Positions 26,036 to 35,438 are shown, counted from the first letter of the stretch. The stretch is 64,000 nt of DNA from M3007 sp044347755 (GCA_044347755.1 JBIKUE010000003.1:55059-119058); one strand, 5' to 3'. The notes: generated by a model from the letters alone, not told the origin. A program made the numbers and translations.

Positions 26036-29000
26036 ATGAAGGTACCTTACCTATCCTTCAAGGGTCTTGCCATGACCCTTGTACTTGCTTTATTGTCTTT
26101 CTCCAGCCTGTTTGGTCAACAGGTTTCTGGAACGGTGACAGACTCTGAAACCAGTGAATTGCTTCCTGGCGCCAACATTATAGTTAAAAATGGCGGTAGA
26201 GGCACAACAACTGACGGCGACGGAAAATATGCAGTCAATGCCCGCGCCGGTGAAGAGTTGGTGGTCTCATTGGTAGGCTATGCTCCACAAACGATTACAG
26301 TTGGAGTATCTACGACCATTAATATTGCTTTGGTTCCTGATAATCAACTTAAAGAAGTAATTGTTACTGCCCTCGGTATTAGCAGAGAAAAGAAATCTTT
26401 GGGATATGCTGCCCAGGAGGTGAAGGGAGATGACTTGGTCAAGGCAAGAGAAACAAACATCATCAATTCTTTATCTGGCAAAGTTGCCGGTTTGACCATT
26501 GTTGGCAACCCTTCAGGCATTGGCTCATCCTCCAGAATTACCATTCGTGGTGAGCGCTCTTTGAATATCAATAGAAATCAACCTCTGTTTGTAGTAGATG
26601 GCGTTCCGATTTCCAATGAATTTCGTGGCAATTCTGGTAATTCCTTCCAGGATGCAGACTACGGAAATGGTGCAGGTTTTGTAAATCCTGATGATGTTGA
26701 AACCATCACGGTATTGAAAGGTGCAAGCGCTGCGGCACTTTATGGTTCCCGTGCAAACAATGGTGTTATTGTTATTACGACAAAATCCGGTAAAGGCACT
26801 AAGGGTATTGGCGTTTCCGTAAATTCTACGGTAACCTTTGAAGATGTGTTACGCCTTCCCGAATACCAGAACCAGTATGGTCAGGGCTTGGGCGGCAATT
26901 TTGATTTTAAAGACGGCAATGGTGGCGGCACAGCAGACGGCGTTGACGAAAGCTGGGGACCTGCTTTCAATGGTCAGCTGATTCCTCAGTTCGACTCTCC
27001 TACCTCAAACGGATACCGTGGCGGTGATGTGGGCAATCTGTTTACTTCCATTGGTCCTGTAAATCTTGCCCAGCAACTAGCAACTCGTGGCAGTGTTACC
27101 GCAACACCATGGGTGGCACGTCCTGATAATATCCGTGACTTCTTCGAAACAGGTGTAACACAAACACACAATGTTGCGCTCACAGGTAGCAATAGTAATG
27201 GAGACTTCCGTCTTTCTTACACTTGGCTTGATCAGATAGGTACAGTACCCAATACCGATTTAAAGCGTAATACCATTTCGTTTTCCGGTGGTTACAACCT
27301 AAGCGAGCGTTTACGTGTGCGTACTGCTATTAACTACCTTACCAACACTAGTGCAAACCGTCCAAATCTCAGCTATGGCACTGAAAATATCATGTACCTC
27401 TTCAACTGCTGGTTGGGCCGTCAGGTAGATGTTTCGGCCATGAGAGATTACTGGCAGGCTGGACGTGAGGGCTTGAATCAATTTGGTTTCAACTACAATT
27501 ACCATGATAACCCATACTTCAACCTGTACGAAAACACAAACAGTCAGAATTTGGGGCGTGTGTACGGTAATGCCTCCATTACTTACGACTTTACTGATAA
27601 TCTCAGCCTGATGCTCCGCGCAGGTACGGATGCCAGCAATGAATTCCGTGCTCGCCGACGCGCTTACAGTACACAACGTTTCCAACGTGGCAGCTACCGT
27701 GAGGAAAGAATCGGGTTCACAGAACTGAATACAGACTTTTTATTAAGTTACAAAAAGAATCTTTCCAAGGATTTAGATATGAACCTTGGTGTTGGTGGAA
27801 ACGCGATGCGCCAGGTTGGCCGTTTCTCTGATGTGATCGCACCAGAATTAGCCGTACCGGGCATCTACACCCTTTCTAATTCACGCGTTGCCCTGCAGAA
27901 TTTAACCAATACGCCGTTTACGGAGAAGCGCATTAATTCCTTGTATGCTACTGGTCAATTGGGCTTCCGCAACTTCCTGTATCTTGATCTTTCTGCACGT
28001 AATGACTTGTCAAGTACCTTGCCTTCTGACTCCCGCAGCTATTTATACTATGCTGCAAACGTAAGCGCAGTACTGACCGATGCTTTCAATATTAAATCTG
28101 ATGTGTTGTCATTTGCCAAAATCCGTGCAGGTGTGGCTCAAGTAGGTAACGATACTGATCCATATCAGTTGGAAACGATTTTCAATGCACAACAAGCCGT
28201 GTTAGGCTCTCCTTCTTATAGCGAATCCAGTGTATTGGTAAATGCCAATCTTAAGCCGGAAATCAGCACATCCTTTGAAACCGGCCTTGATCTGCGCTTC
28301 TTCCATAACCGTATGGGTATTGATTTTACTTATTACAATACCCAAAGTAAAAACCAGATCCTCCCTATTCCACTGACAAACACCTCCGGTTACAGCGCTC
28401 GTATAATCAACGCTGGTCTGATTGAGAACCAGGGTATTGAATTAACCTTTAATGCTACACCTATTCGCAAGCGGAACTTCAGCTGGGATGTTTCATTGAA
28501 CTTCTCACGCAACCGCAGTGAGGTAAAAGAGCTGTTTAAGGATCCGGAATCCGGTCAGGAAGTAACCAACTATGTAATGGCTTCTCGATATGTAACGGTT
28601 GAAGCCCGTGTTGGAGAGCAAATGGGTAACATGTACGGAATTGGTTATCAGCGTGTTAGCAGCGATCCTAGCAGTCAATATTACGATCCAACCGGCCAGT
28701 TTGTTGGCCAGGTAGTGTACAACAGCCAGGGTAAACCGATCCGCACTTCCAGCCGCATTTTAATGGGCAATTATAACCCTGATTGGCTTGGCGGCATTGG
28801 CAATACGTTCACATTCAAAGGTTTATCACTGGGCGTTTTGTTTGATGTTCGTGTGGGTGGCGAAGTGTACTCTCACACGCAAACAGTAGGCCGTGAAGGA
28901 GGCCAAATCATTGAGACACTGGAAGGTCGTGCCAATGGTTACGATCTGAGCCTGGAAGGCAATGGTGTTGTTGGCGAAGGTGTTGTAAAAAATGCAGACG

Positions 29001-29341
29001 GTACTTACAGTCCTAATACCGTAGAACTTAGCGCACGTGAGTGGCATACCACTTATACCTTGGGTCGTAGCTTGATTGAAGGGGTGATTTATGATGCTTC
29101 TTTTGCAAAGTTGAGAGAAGTTCGTCTGGGATACACTTTACCTAACCGTTTCTTGAAAGGTTCTTCATTGAGAGATCTCAACGTAACACTTGTAGGCCGC
29201 AATCTTGCTCTATGGACGGAAGTGCCGCACATTGACCCTGAAACATCTTCTACCTCAGGAGGAACCGTAATTCCTGGTGTTGAATCTGTTGCGCTCCCTT
29301 CTACCCGCAGCTGGGGTGTGAACCTGAGCTTCAGATTCTAA
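26036..29341 (+). CDS. SusC/RagA-family TonB-linked outer-membrane importer
   Basis: 1101 residues from ATG 26036; a GTG at 25994 is the only longer option. Signal peptide MKVPYLSFKGLAMTLVLALL, ending FGQ. It has a CarboxypepD_reg-like domain (VSGTVTDSETSELLPGANII), the TonB-linked signature LKEVIVTALGISREKKSLGY, and a plug with SSRITIRGERSLN, PLFVVDGVPISN, VLKGASAAALYGSRANNGVI and VITTKSGK. A long barrel ends in WGVNLSFRF. With the SusD-like lipoprotein downstream it forms a pedal-bin importer for oligomeric nutrients. No glycoside hydrolase or peptidase is linked, so the substrate is not predictable from neighbours. The nearest downstream genes are phosphonate- and lipid-related. Confidence 0.95.
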   Translation: MKVPYLSFKGLAMTLVLALLSFSSLFGQQVSGTVTDSETSELLPGANIIVKNGGRGTTTDGDGKYAVNARAGEELVVSLVGYAPQTITVGVSTTINIALVPDNQLKEVIVTALGISREKKSLGYAAQEVKGDDLVKARETNIINSLSGKVAGLTIVGNPSGIGSSSRITIRGERSLNINRNQPLFVVDGVPISNEFRGNSGNSFQDADYGNGAGFVNPDDVETITVLKGASAAALYGSRANNGVIVITTKSGKGTKGIGVSVNSTVTFEDVLRLPEYQNQYGQGLGGNFDFKDGNGGGTADGVDESWGPAFNGQLIPQFDSPTSNGYRGGDVGNLFTSIGPVNLAQQLATRGSVTATPWVARPDNIRDFFETGVTQTHNVALTGSNSNGDFRLSYTWLDQIGTVPNTDLKRNTISFSGGYNLSERLRVRTAINYLTNTSANRPNLSYGTENIMYLFNCWLGRQVDVSAMRDYWQAGREGLNQFGFNYNYHDNPYFNLYENTNSQNLGRVYGNASITYDFTDNLSLMLRAGTDASNEFRARRRAYSTQRFQRGSYREERIGFTELNTDFLLSYKKNLSKDLDMNLGVGGNAMRQVGRFSDVIAPELAVPGIYTLSNSRVALQNLTNTPFTEKRINSLYATGQLGFRNFLYLDLSARNDLSSTLPSDSRSYLYYAANVSAVLTDAFNIKSDVLSFAKIRAGVAQVGNDTDPYQLETIFNAQQAVLGSPSYSESSVLVNANLKPEISTSFETGLDLRFFHNRMGIDFTYYNTQSKNQILPIPLTNTSGYSARIINAGLIENQGIELTFNATPIRKRNFSWDVSLNFSRNRSEVKELFKDPESGQEVTNYVMASRYVTVEARVGEQMGNMYGIGYQRVSSDPSSQYYDPTGQFVGQVVYNSQGKPIRTSSRILMGNYNPDWLGGIGNTFTFKGLSLGVLFDVRVGGEVYSHTQTVGREGGQIIETLEGRANGYDLSLEGNGVVGEGVVKNADGTYSPNTVELSAREWHTTYTLGRSLIEGVIYDASFAKLREVRLGYTLPNRFLKGSSLRDLNVTLVGRNLALWTEVPHIDPETSSTSGGTVIPGVESVALPSTRSWGVNLSFRF

Positions 29342-29347
29342 TTGCAA

Positions 29348-29382
29348 TACCTGACCGGAAGGAGTACTCTTCCGGTCAGGTA
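29348..29382 (+). promoter_or_regulatory. perfect intercistronic hairpin between susC and susD
   Basis: TACCTGACCGGAAG (29348-29361) pairs perfectly with CTTCCGGTCAGGTA (29369-29382) around a 7-nt loop, starting 6 nt after the susC stop. It is followed by CCCC and A-rich sequence, not a T run. It could be an mRNA processing or stability element or a weak attenuator that sets the SusC:SusD ratio. Confidence 0.7.
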
Positions 29383-29420
29383 CCCCAAAAAACTTTTCAT
29401 TCACTTTAGCCATTTTTTCA

Positions 29421-30890
29421 ATGAAACATATCAGCATAAAATTCCTGGCTGTAGCTGCACTGATTGCACTGGCATCAGGCTGCACCAAAGATTTCGATGA
29501 AATCAATAACAACCCAAATGCGCCAACAGCAGTAAATTCTGGCTTATTGCTGCCTCAAATACAACGCGATGTAATGAACTCCCTGATGGGCGAAACCTGG
29601 GGTATCGGCAATATTGTGATCCAGCACACTGCAAAAAACCAGTTCGTTAATGAAGACCGTTACCTCTGGGGAGAGTTGAACGGTATCTGGAATAGCGTTT
29701 TTGATAACATGCGTGATGTAAAAATTATCATCCAGCAAAGTGAAGCAAACGGAGAAAATAACTACAAGGCCGTTGCACTGATTATGAAATCATGGATGTT
29801 TTCTTTGGCTACAGATGCCTATGGCGACATTCCATATTCTGAGGCAATCAGCGCTAAAGAAGGCCAGAACTATCCAAAATATGACTCACAAGAGTCTATT
29901 TATAACGGCATTCTGGCGGATCTGAAAACAGCAAGTGACCTGCTTGGCACCAGTGGCGAAGTGGTGGCTGGTGACGTGATTTTCAAAGGTGATATCACAA
30001 AATGGAAAAAACTTGCCAATTCACTTCGTGTTCGCGCACTCCTTCGTATCTCTCGCAAGCGTGATGTAAGTGCTGATTTACGTGCCATTGTTGACAACCC
30101 GTCAACATATCCAGTGTTTGCGAGCAATGCTGACAATGCTTTATATTCCTACGCAGCAACTGCTCCTGATCAATTCCCGCTTTACAATTCCCGTATTGGT
30201 TCTTTTAACGAATTCCGTGCCAGCAAAACACTTCTTGATACACTGAAGAGTCTTAGCGATCCACGTATGCAAATTTTCTTCCGTCCAACCCCGGATACAG
30301 AAAACGCTGCTAACCCGATTTATGCAGGCATTCCAAACGGTCTCAACGATGTAGATGCTCTCCAGTACAATGGCGGCCCACAGTTCCAATCTCGTATTGG
30401 CGCCCTGTATTATGAACAAGCCATTTCTACTACCGGATTGACCATTGCAAAAGGCGTAATCATGACCTATGCTGAACTCCAGTTTCTGCTCGCAGAAGCG
30501 GCAGAACGCGGTTTGGTGAGTGGTGATGCAAAAACCTATTATGAAAATGGCGTGAATGGATCCTTTGCTTTCTATGGCCTGACTACGCCAGTAGATTACC
30601 TGCCTCGCACCAATGTTGCCTATGAAGGCACCCAACAAGAGAAATTATCCAAAATTGGATTTCAAAAATGGATCTCTCTTTATTTCCAGGGCATGGAAGC
30701 TTGGTATGACTGGCGCCGCACCGGAATTCCTGCATTGGTTCCAGGAATCTCCAATCAAAATAACAATCTGATTCCTGTCCGTTTCCGTTATCCAATTATT
30801 GAACAATCCTTAAACGAGGCAAGCTATAAGGAAGCTGTTCAAAGACAAGGGCCAGATGATCTTAACTCCAAAATGTGGTACCTGAACTAA
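29421..30890 (+). CDS. SusD/RagB-family lipoprotein (SusD-like_2)
   Basis: 489 residues. Lipobox LIALASGC with Cys21 marks a lipoprotein, followed by TKDFDEINNNPNAPTAVNSG, typical of the SusD-like_2 subgroup. Helical TPR-type segments are evident (ATDAYGDIPYSEA; YAELQFLLAEAAERGL), ending in the common RFRYPIIEQSLN, then GPDDLNSKMWYLN. It caps the SusC barrel at the cell surface and binds the ligand. It is cotranscribed with susC (79-nt gap containing the hairpin) and is followed by a hairpin at 30950. Confidence 0.94.
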   Translation: MKHISIKFLAVAALIALASGCTKDFDEINNNPNAPTAVNSGLLLPQIQRDVMNSLMGETWGIGNIVIQHTAKNQFVNEDRYLWGELNGIWNSVFDNMRDVKIIIQQSEANGENNYKAVALIMKSWMFSLATDAYGDIPYSEAISAKEGQNYPKYDSQESIYNGILADLKTASDLLGTSGEVVAGDVIFKGDITKWKKLANSLRVRALLRISRKRDVSADLRAIVDNPSTYPVFASNADNALYSYAATAPDQFPLYNSRIGSFNEFRASKTLLDTLKSLSDPRMQIFFRPTPDTENAANPIYAGIPNGLNDVDALQYNGGPQFQSRIGALYYEQAISTTGLTIAKGVIMTYAELQFLLAEAAERGLVSGDAKTYYENGVNGSFAFYGLTTPVDYLPRTNVAYEGTQQEKLSKIGFQKWISLYFQGMEAWYDWRRTGIPALVPGISNQNNNLIPVRFRYPIIEQSLNEASYKEAVQRQGPDDLNSKMWYLN

Positions 30891-30949
30891 CTTTTAGACT
30901 ATATAACGTACCATCATTGACTTCATACAACAATGGGTTTTCAGTTTCG

Positions 30950-30978
30950 GAGGAAAACGGCGCAATGCCGTTTTCCTC
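30950..30978 (+). terminator. hairpin after susD
   Basis: GAGGAAAACGGC (30950-30961) pairs perfectly with GCCGTTTTCCTC (30967-30978) around a 5-nt loop. A weak T-containing tail follows. It separates susCD from the phnZ-like operon only 32 nt before that operon's first ATG, so some read-through is possible. Confidence 0.65.
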
Positions 30979-31010
30979 TCTGTTACATAAAAAACTTCCA
31001 CGTTCATAAA

Positions 31011-31559
31011 ATGATTTCTACTACCAATTTATCAACCATCCTGTCCGCTTTCAAGGATCGGGGCCATGAAGAATACCATGGCGAACCGGTCAGTCAACTG
31101 GAGCATGCTGTACAAGCTGCAACGCTTGCAAAATTTCAGTACCCGGATGATCCGGAATTTATCATAGCAGCCTTTCTGCATGATTTTGGTCATTTATGTG
31201 AATCACCCAACGGGGAAATGGATGGGTTTGGAAAATGGGATCATGAATCTATTGGAGCACAAAAACTGCAATCACTTGGATTATCCTCCAAGATAATAAG
31301 ATTGGTAGCCAACCACGTTACCGCAAAACGGTATTTAGTGAGTACCGACCCACTTTACTTTACCCATTTATCAGAAGCCAGTAAAATCACTTTGGAAAAA
31401 CAAGGTGGGCTGCTAAGTGTAGCGGAGCAAAAAGAATTTGAAGATGATCCATTGTTTCATTTGCATATCGCTCTTCGAAGGATTGATGAAAAAGCAAAGG
31501 AAACAGGAAAACCAACTGATTTTGGTTGGTTAGAGACATTAATCCAGGACAACTGTTAA
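31011..31559 (+). CDS. PhnZ/TmpB-like HD-domain diiron oxygenase (phosphonate cleavage)
   Basis: 182 residues. PhnZ-type enzymes use a mixed-valent diiron site and O2 to cleave the C-P bond of an alpha-hydroxylated aminoethylphosphonate, giving glycine (or glycine betaine for TmpB) and phosphate. Seen here: Y22 and E25 (YHGEP), H32 (SQLEHA), H57-D58 and H61 (FLHDFGH), H78 (DHES), H102 and K106 (NHVTAKRY) and D159 (RRIDEKAK). As I recall PhnZ, these correspond in order to Y24, E27, H34, H58/D59, H62, H80, H104, K108 and D161. LSEASKITLEKQGG is also family-like. The usual hydroxylase partner PhnY/TmpA is not in the window. It starts an operon with btaA (19 nt) and btaB. Substrate identity is open. 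Confidence 0.85.
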   Translation: MISTTNLSTILSAFKDRGHEEYHGEPVSQLEHAVQAATLAKFQYPDDPEFIIAAFLHDFGHLCESPNGEMDGFGKWDHESIGAQKLQSLGLSSKIIRLVANHVTAKRYLVSTDPLYFTHLSEASKITLEKQGGLLSVAEQKEFEDDPLFHLHIALRRIDEKAKETGKPTDFGWLETLIQDNC

Positions 31560-31578
31560 TTTCTCGACAAAAAACAGA

Positions 31579-32736
31579 ATGATGGTTTCCTTAATCAAGC
31601 AAAAAGTTTTTCAATCCATTCACGGAGGAAATCTGGTCTATAACACATGTTGGGAAGACCCACGGTGCGACAGGGCGCTGCTGAATTTTGACCAAAACAG
31701 CAAAATAGTGATGCTGACCTCTGCCGGCTGCAATGCACTGGATTACTTATTAGACGATCCTTTGAGCATTGATTGCATTGATATGAATCCGAGGCAAAAT
31801 GCCCTGCTGGAATTGAAAATCAGTATGATTCAACATGCTGATCACCAATCTCTGTTTGAATGGTTTGGCAAGGGCCGCAGTAATCATGCGGCAGCTCTTT
31901 TCAGGGAAATATTAGCTGCTGAATTATCCGAATATAGCAGAACCTATTGGGAACGGAATCTGCATTTTTTTACTGGAAATAAGTTGCGAAAAAGCTTCTA
32001 TTGGTATGGAAGTGCAGGCTCAGCGGCATTCCTGCTTCATCAGCGGATTCGTTCCAGAGGGAAAATCAAAAGCGGAATTGAGGCTTTACAGAAAACAGAA
32101 AGCCTTCAGGATCAGAGAGCCATTTACGAACAACTTGAGCCGCAGGTTTTGGATACGTTCACCCGTTGGCTGGTGAACAGACACGTTTTTCAGAGTATGT
32201 TAGGCGTGCCTCAGATGCAACAAAACCTGGCTAAAGAAAAGTATCCTGACGGTATGGCAGGCTATATAAGAGCATGTTTAAGGACTGTATTTGTGGAACA
32301 AAGTATCACAGATAATTACTTTTGGAAAGTATACCTTAATGGACATTATTCCACGGATTGTTGTCCAAACTACCTAAAAAAGGAACACTTTCTCACCCTA
32401 AGGGAACGGGTAAATCGTGTCCGAGCCCATACTAATACGTTAAGCTCGTTTTTAAAACAACATCCAGGCTCTTACACCCACTTCATTTTACTGGATCATC
32501 AGGATTGGATGGCAGAATACAATATGGCTGCATTACAGGAAGAATGGCAACTCATCATACAAAATAGCGCTCCTGGCGCCAAATACCTGCTTCGATCAGC
32601 GGCTCATTTGGTGGAATTCATCCCTTCATTTGTACATGATAAGGTAGATTTTTTGCCATCTACCTCCATTTCTTCCATTCCAAATGACAGAGTGGGTACT
32701 TATGCCACAACCTTAAGAGGTACTTTAAAGCATTAA
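31579..32736 (+). CDS. btaA: BtaA-like AdoMet:diacylglycerol 3-amino-3-carboxypropyltransferase (DUF3419)
   Basis: 385 residues. BtaA transfers the 3-amino-3-carboxypropyl group of AdoMet to diacylglycerol, making diacylglyceryl-homoserine, the first step to the betaine lipid DGTS. The DUF3419 pattern is clear: HGGNLVYNTCWEDPRCDRAL near the N-terminus, the AdoMet-binding ILTSAG-like stretch IVMLTSAGCNALDYLL, DCIDMNPRQNALLELK, and C-terminal LDHQDWMAEYN with PGAKYLLRSAAH. Length is close to bacterial BtaA (about 400). It is flanked by the PhnZ-like gene (19 nt upstream) and btaB (4 nt downstream). DUF3419 members can differ in acceptor, but the btaB partner supports the BtaA call. Confidence 0.85.
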   Translation: MMVSLIKQKVFQSIHGGNLVYNTCWEDPRCDRALLNFDQNSKIVMLTSAGCNALDYLLDDPLSIDCIDMNPRQNALLELKISMIQHADHQSLFEWFGKGRSNHAAALFREILAAELSEYSRTYWERNLHFFTGNKLRKSFYWYGSAGSAAFLLHQRIRSRGKIKSGIEALQKTESLQDQRAIYEQLEPQVLDTFTRWLVNRHVFQSMLGVPQMQQNLAKEKYPDGMAGYIRACLRTVFVEQSITDNYFWKVYLNGHYSTDCCPNYLKKEHFLTLRERVNRVRAHTNTLSSFLKQHPGSYTHFILLDHQDWMAEYNMAALQEEWQLIIQNSAPGAKYLLRSAAHLVEFIPSFVHDKVDFLPSTSISSIPNDRVGTYATTLRGTLKH

Positions 32737-32740
32737 TTTC

Positions 32741-33433
32741 ATGGATATTCAGGCAACAAGCTCAAATATTGATCAAGCTCAGGCCATTAAAAATTATTAT
32801 AAATGGCATTCAAAACTGTATCAAATTACCCGATGGACTTTCCTTTTTGGAAGAAGACGGATTATTCAAGCACTTGAAATTCCTATGTTCAGCGAGCAAA
32901 CAGTACTGGAGGTGGGTTGTGGAACAGGTTACAACTTAAATATCCTTTCCAAGTTTTATCCGAATTTGAAGTTGATCGGTCTGGACCTTTCACCTGAAAT
33001 GCTGAAAATTGCCTCTAAGAAGCTCAGTCGTTTTTCCAGGCGCATCCTGTTTTTAGAAAAACCATACGAACCTGGACCATGGAAACTTCCTCAACAGCCG
33101 AATGTAATTCTGTTTTCTTACTGCCTAACTATGATTAATCCAGGCTGGGATAGCGCCATAAAGCGTGCATTTCATGATCTGCCTGACGGGGGACGCATTG
33201 CAGTAGTAGATTTTTACGGCACCCCTTTGGCCTGGTTTAGAAAGTGGATGGGATTTAATCACGTAAGAATGGACGAGCACTTATTACCTGTGCTGATGGA
33301 AAATTTTGAATTGCAGAGGCTTGATATCCTAAAGGCATATGGTGGATTGTGGACTTTTTTCATTTACATAGGGAAGAAAAAAGCATCAGAACCTGGTACA
33401 AATGCTACTTCCCAAATGCCAATTGAAGGGTAA
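32741..33433 (+). CDS. btaB: BtaB-like AdoMet N-methyltransferase
   Basis: 230 residues. BtaB methylates diacylglyceryl-homoserine three times to DGTS. Class I methyltransferase motifs are visible: VLEVGCGTGYNLNIL (motif I), LIGLDLSPEMLKIA (motif II) and VILFSYCLTMINPGW (motif IV region), followed by GGRIAVVDFYGTP. NYYKWHSKLYQITRW at the N-terminus resembles BtaB and related lipid methyltransferases. It starts 4 nt after btaA. Its last 29 bases overlap the 3' end of the convergent receptor gene. PE methyltransferase (PmtA) is an alternative by sequence type, made less likely by the neighbour. Confidence 0.82.
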   Translation: MDIQATSSNIDQAQAIKNYYKWHSKLYQITRWTFLFGRRRIIQALEIPMFSEQTVLEVGCGTGYNLNILSKFYPNLKLIGLDLSPEMLKIASKKLSRFSRRILFLEKPYEPGPWKLPQQPNVILFSYCLTMINPGWDSAIKRAFHDLPDGGRIAVVDFYGTPLAWFRKWMGFNHVRMDEHLLPVLMENFELQRLDILKAYGGLWTFFIYIGKKKASEPGTNATSQMPIEG

Positions 33434-35438
33434 CAAATATAGACCTTCCATAGCCGTTAATTCCTGAACCATGAGTGCGATAGTCCTGGTTAAGGATATT
33501 TAACATGCTTAGTTGAACCTTCAAAAAACGCTTCCATTCCTGCTCGAAATGGAAATTCAAAACATTCCAACCAGGAGTGCCGCCTTTCGGAATCCGATTA
33601 TCATCCTTATCGCCCTGGGCAAGCCTGGACTGTTTGTTTGCAGCCAGCCATTCTACTGTCAAATGCCCAAAATCTGGTTTTATATGGAATGCTAAACGAC
33701 CAAATGCAGGAGGAATACGCCTGACCGGTTCATTTGCGCTAATATTTTGGCCGTATGTATAAGTGAAACTCCCAGTCAAACTCAGCTTACGATTGATCAG
33801 ATATTTCCATTCCGCTTCCACTCCTTGAATATAGGCATTCCCAGCATTCTCTTTTTTATAAAGTGGATAACCCTGCATGGTCTGGGTATCCTGTTTTGCT
33901 CTGGTGATTAAATTCCTTAATTCATTGCGATACAGGTATAAAGCAGCCTGGAATGCCGAGCTGTTCCATTTATAACCTACTTGATAGTGCGTAGATTTTT
34001 CAGGTCTTAACTGATAATTCGGCGTTTCAAAGCGGAAATCCACTATCCCTAAAGTCCCCAAATCATCAATATTCGGTGTTCGAAATGATGTTTGAACAGA
34101 CGTAAATATGGTGGAGTGTTTGGACGCCAAATAACCAACTGATCCGTTCCAAACCCATGCACTTGGTGTAAGGTTCACCTCTCCCAAATCAGTATCCCTG
34201 ACATTTAATGTATAGGCATTCCATCTTGCGCCTACACTCAACTCCCATTTTGGCAAGGAAAAGGAATGAATAGAAAACAAGGACAAACTGCTCATGCTTG
34301 AATTATCTGGATATAGCCCTCTTTTTGAGGTTGATATTCCGGAAGATTCATCCAGGTCATTTCTGGCACTCCCAACCTGATCCCAATAGCCATCTATCCC
34401 GGATCGAATAGTCCAAAACTTTTCTATGGCATTATTAACCTGAACGATCCCTCCCAAAGACTTTACCTGATCCACTTCCGAACGCAATATTGCGGAACCA
34501 TTTTTTTTACTGATTCTGGCTTCTTCTGTTTGCTGTAAAGACACAGTAGCGCTCCAATCCTTCCAAATACCTTTGTTCAGTTTATGGTCTAAACGGGCAT
34601 AACTTAAACTTCTTTGTTGGGGATCCATTTGGTTTTGGGCAAAATTTTCCAATACTACTTTATGGAAGACAGGTACTTCCTTTTGCTTTACCTGCTGATG
34701 CAACAAGGTTATCGTAGCATTTGCAGACAAGGCAATTTTCGCCTTCAAATCCATATTCATTTCCCGATATCCACTAGGCGTTTGTCGACCAGTTGTATCG
34801 CCGCCAACCAGATCGCCAAATTTTCGAAAAGTGAACCCGCCTGAAATGGCCACCTTTTTGTGTTTAAAAACCAATTCCGGCCGGATAGTTTGCTCCATTT
34901 GTTGTGTGGCCCAACGGGCGGTAACTTTTCCTGCCCACGTAGCGCGTTGTTCAAAATCTAACTCTCTGGAAAACGCCTGTATAGTGCCTCCCATGGCATC
35001 CGAACCATATGGAACCGCTCCTCCACCCCTCAGCGCTTCAATGCGATCCAGTGAAAAGACATCAATGGTATTGAAATACTGATTCGGGCCGTAGCGAAAA
35101 GTTGCATTATTCAAACGTATACCGTCTATCAATAGAAGTGCCTGGTTTCCCGTGAGTCCTCGGATAAAAGGCGAGCCTCCACCATGGTTCGTTTTTTGAA
35201 CAAAAACACCAGGCATGATACTCAAAGCTTCAGGACTTGTTCTTAGTTGAGCCCTTTGAAGATCTGTCTTTCTTATCATTGAAATGGCCTCAAGGGTCTT
35301 GGAGGCGGGTTTTGCCTCTCTATAGGCGCTCACTAAAATTTCATCCAGCAGAATCAAACTATCAGCGGGTATTGATGCTTGAGCTAAGGCGTCAATAATA
35401 GGCCAAACAACCAACACTGTAAGGGTATAAAATCGCAT
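33405..35438 (-). CDS. TonB-dependent receptor
   Basis: 677 residues from ATG 35438, where a signal-like segment begins (MRFYTLTVLVVWPIIDALAQ). There is no CarboxypepD_reg domain. The plug starts with LDEILVSAYREAKPASKTLE and shows RTSPEALSIMPGVFVQ, SPFIRGLTGNQALLLIDGIR and AVPYGSDAMGGTIQAFS. This resembles cobalamin, heme or siderophore-type receptors rather than SusC. The barrel ends FVTLQLAFGK. A TACATTTG box lies just upstream. It sits inside the phosphorus-related block, convergent with btaB and divergent from the first phosphoesterase, so a phosphorus-containing or metal ligand is possible. That is inference. Confidence 0.88.
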   Translation of the reverse strand: MRFYTLTVLVVWPIIDALAQASIPADSLILLDEILVSAYREAKPASKTLEAISMIRKTDLQRAQLRTSPEALSIMPGVFVQKTNHGGGSPFIRGLTGNQALLLIDGIRLNNATFRYGPNQYFNTIDVFSLDRIEALRGGGAVPYGSDAMGGTIQAFSRELDFEQRATWAGKVTARWATQQMEQTIRPELVFKHKKVAISGGFTFRKFGDLVGGDTTGRQTPSGYREMNMDLKAKIALSANATITLLHQQVKQKEVPVFHKVVLENFAQNQMDPQQRSLSYARLDHKLNKGIWKDWSATVSLQQTEEARISKKNGSAILRSEVDQVKSLGGIVQVNNAIEKFWTIRSGIDGYWDQVGSARNDLDESSGISTSKRGLYPDNSSMSSLSLFSIHSFSLPKWELSVGARWNAYTLNVRDTDLGEVNLTPSAWVWNGSVGYLASKHSTIFTSVQTSFRTPNIDDLGTLGIVDFRFETPNYQLRPEKSTHYQVGYKWNSSAFQAALYLYRNELRNLITRAKQDTQTMQGYPLYKKENAGNAYIQGVEAEWKYLINRKLSLTGSFTYTYGQNISANEPVRRIPPAFGRLAFHIKPDFGHLTVEWLAANKQSRLAQGDKDDNRIPKGGTPGWNVLNFHFEQEWKRFLKVQLSMLNILNQDYRTHGSGINGYGRSIFVTLQLAFGK

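Noticed and set aside
30141..30638. 165-codon minus-strand frame inside susD
   Set aside because: It is antisense to a clear SusD-like protein.
31011..31559. myo-inositol oxygenase (MIOX) as the identity of the HD protein
   Set aside because: The length and the KRYL and LSEAS...QGG signatures match PhnZ rather than MIOX.
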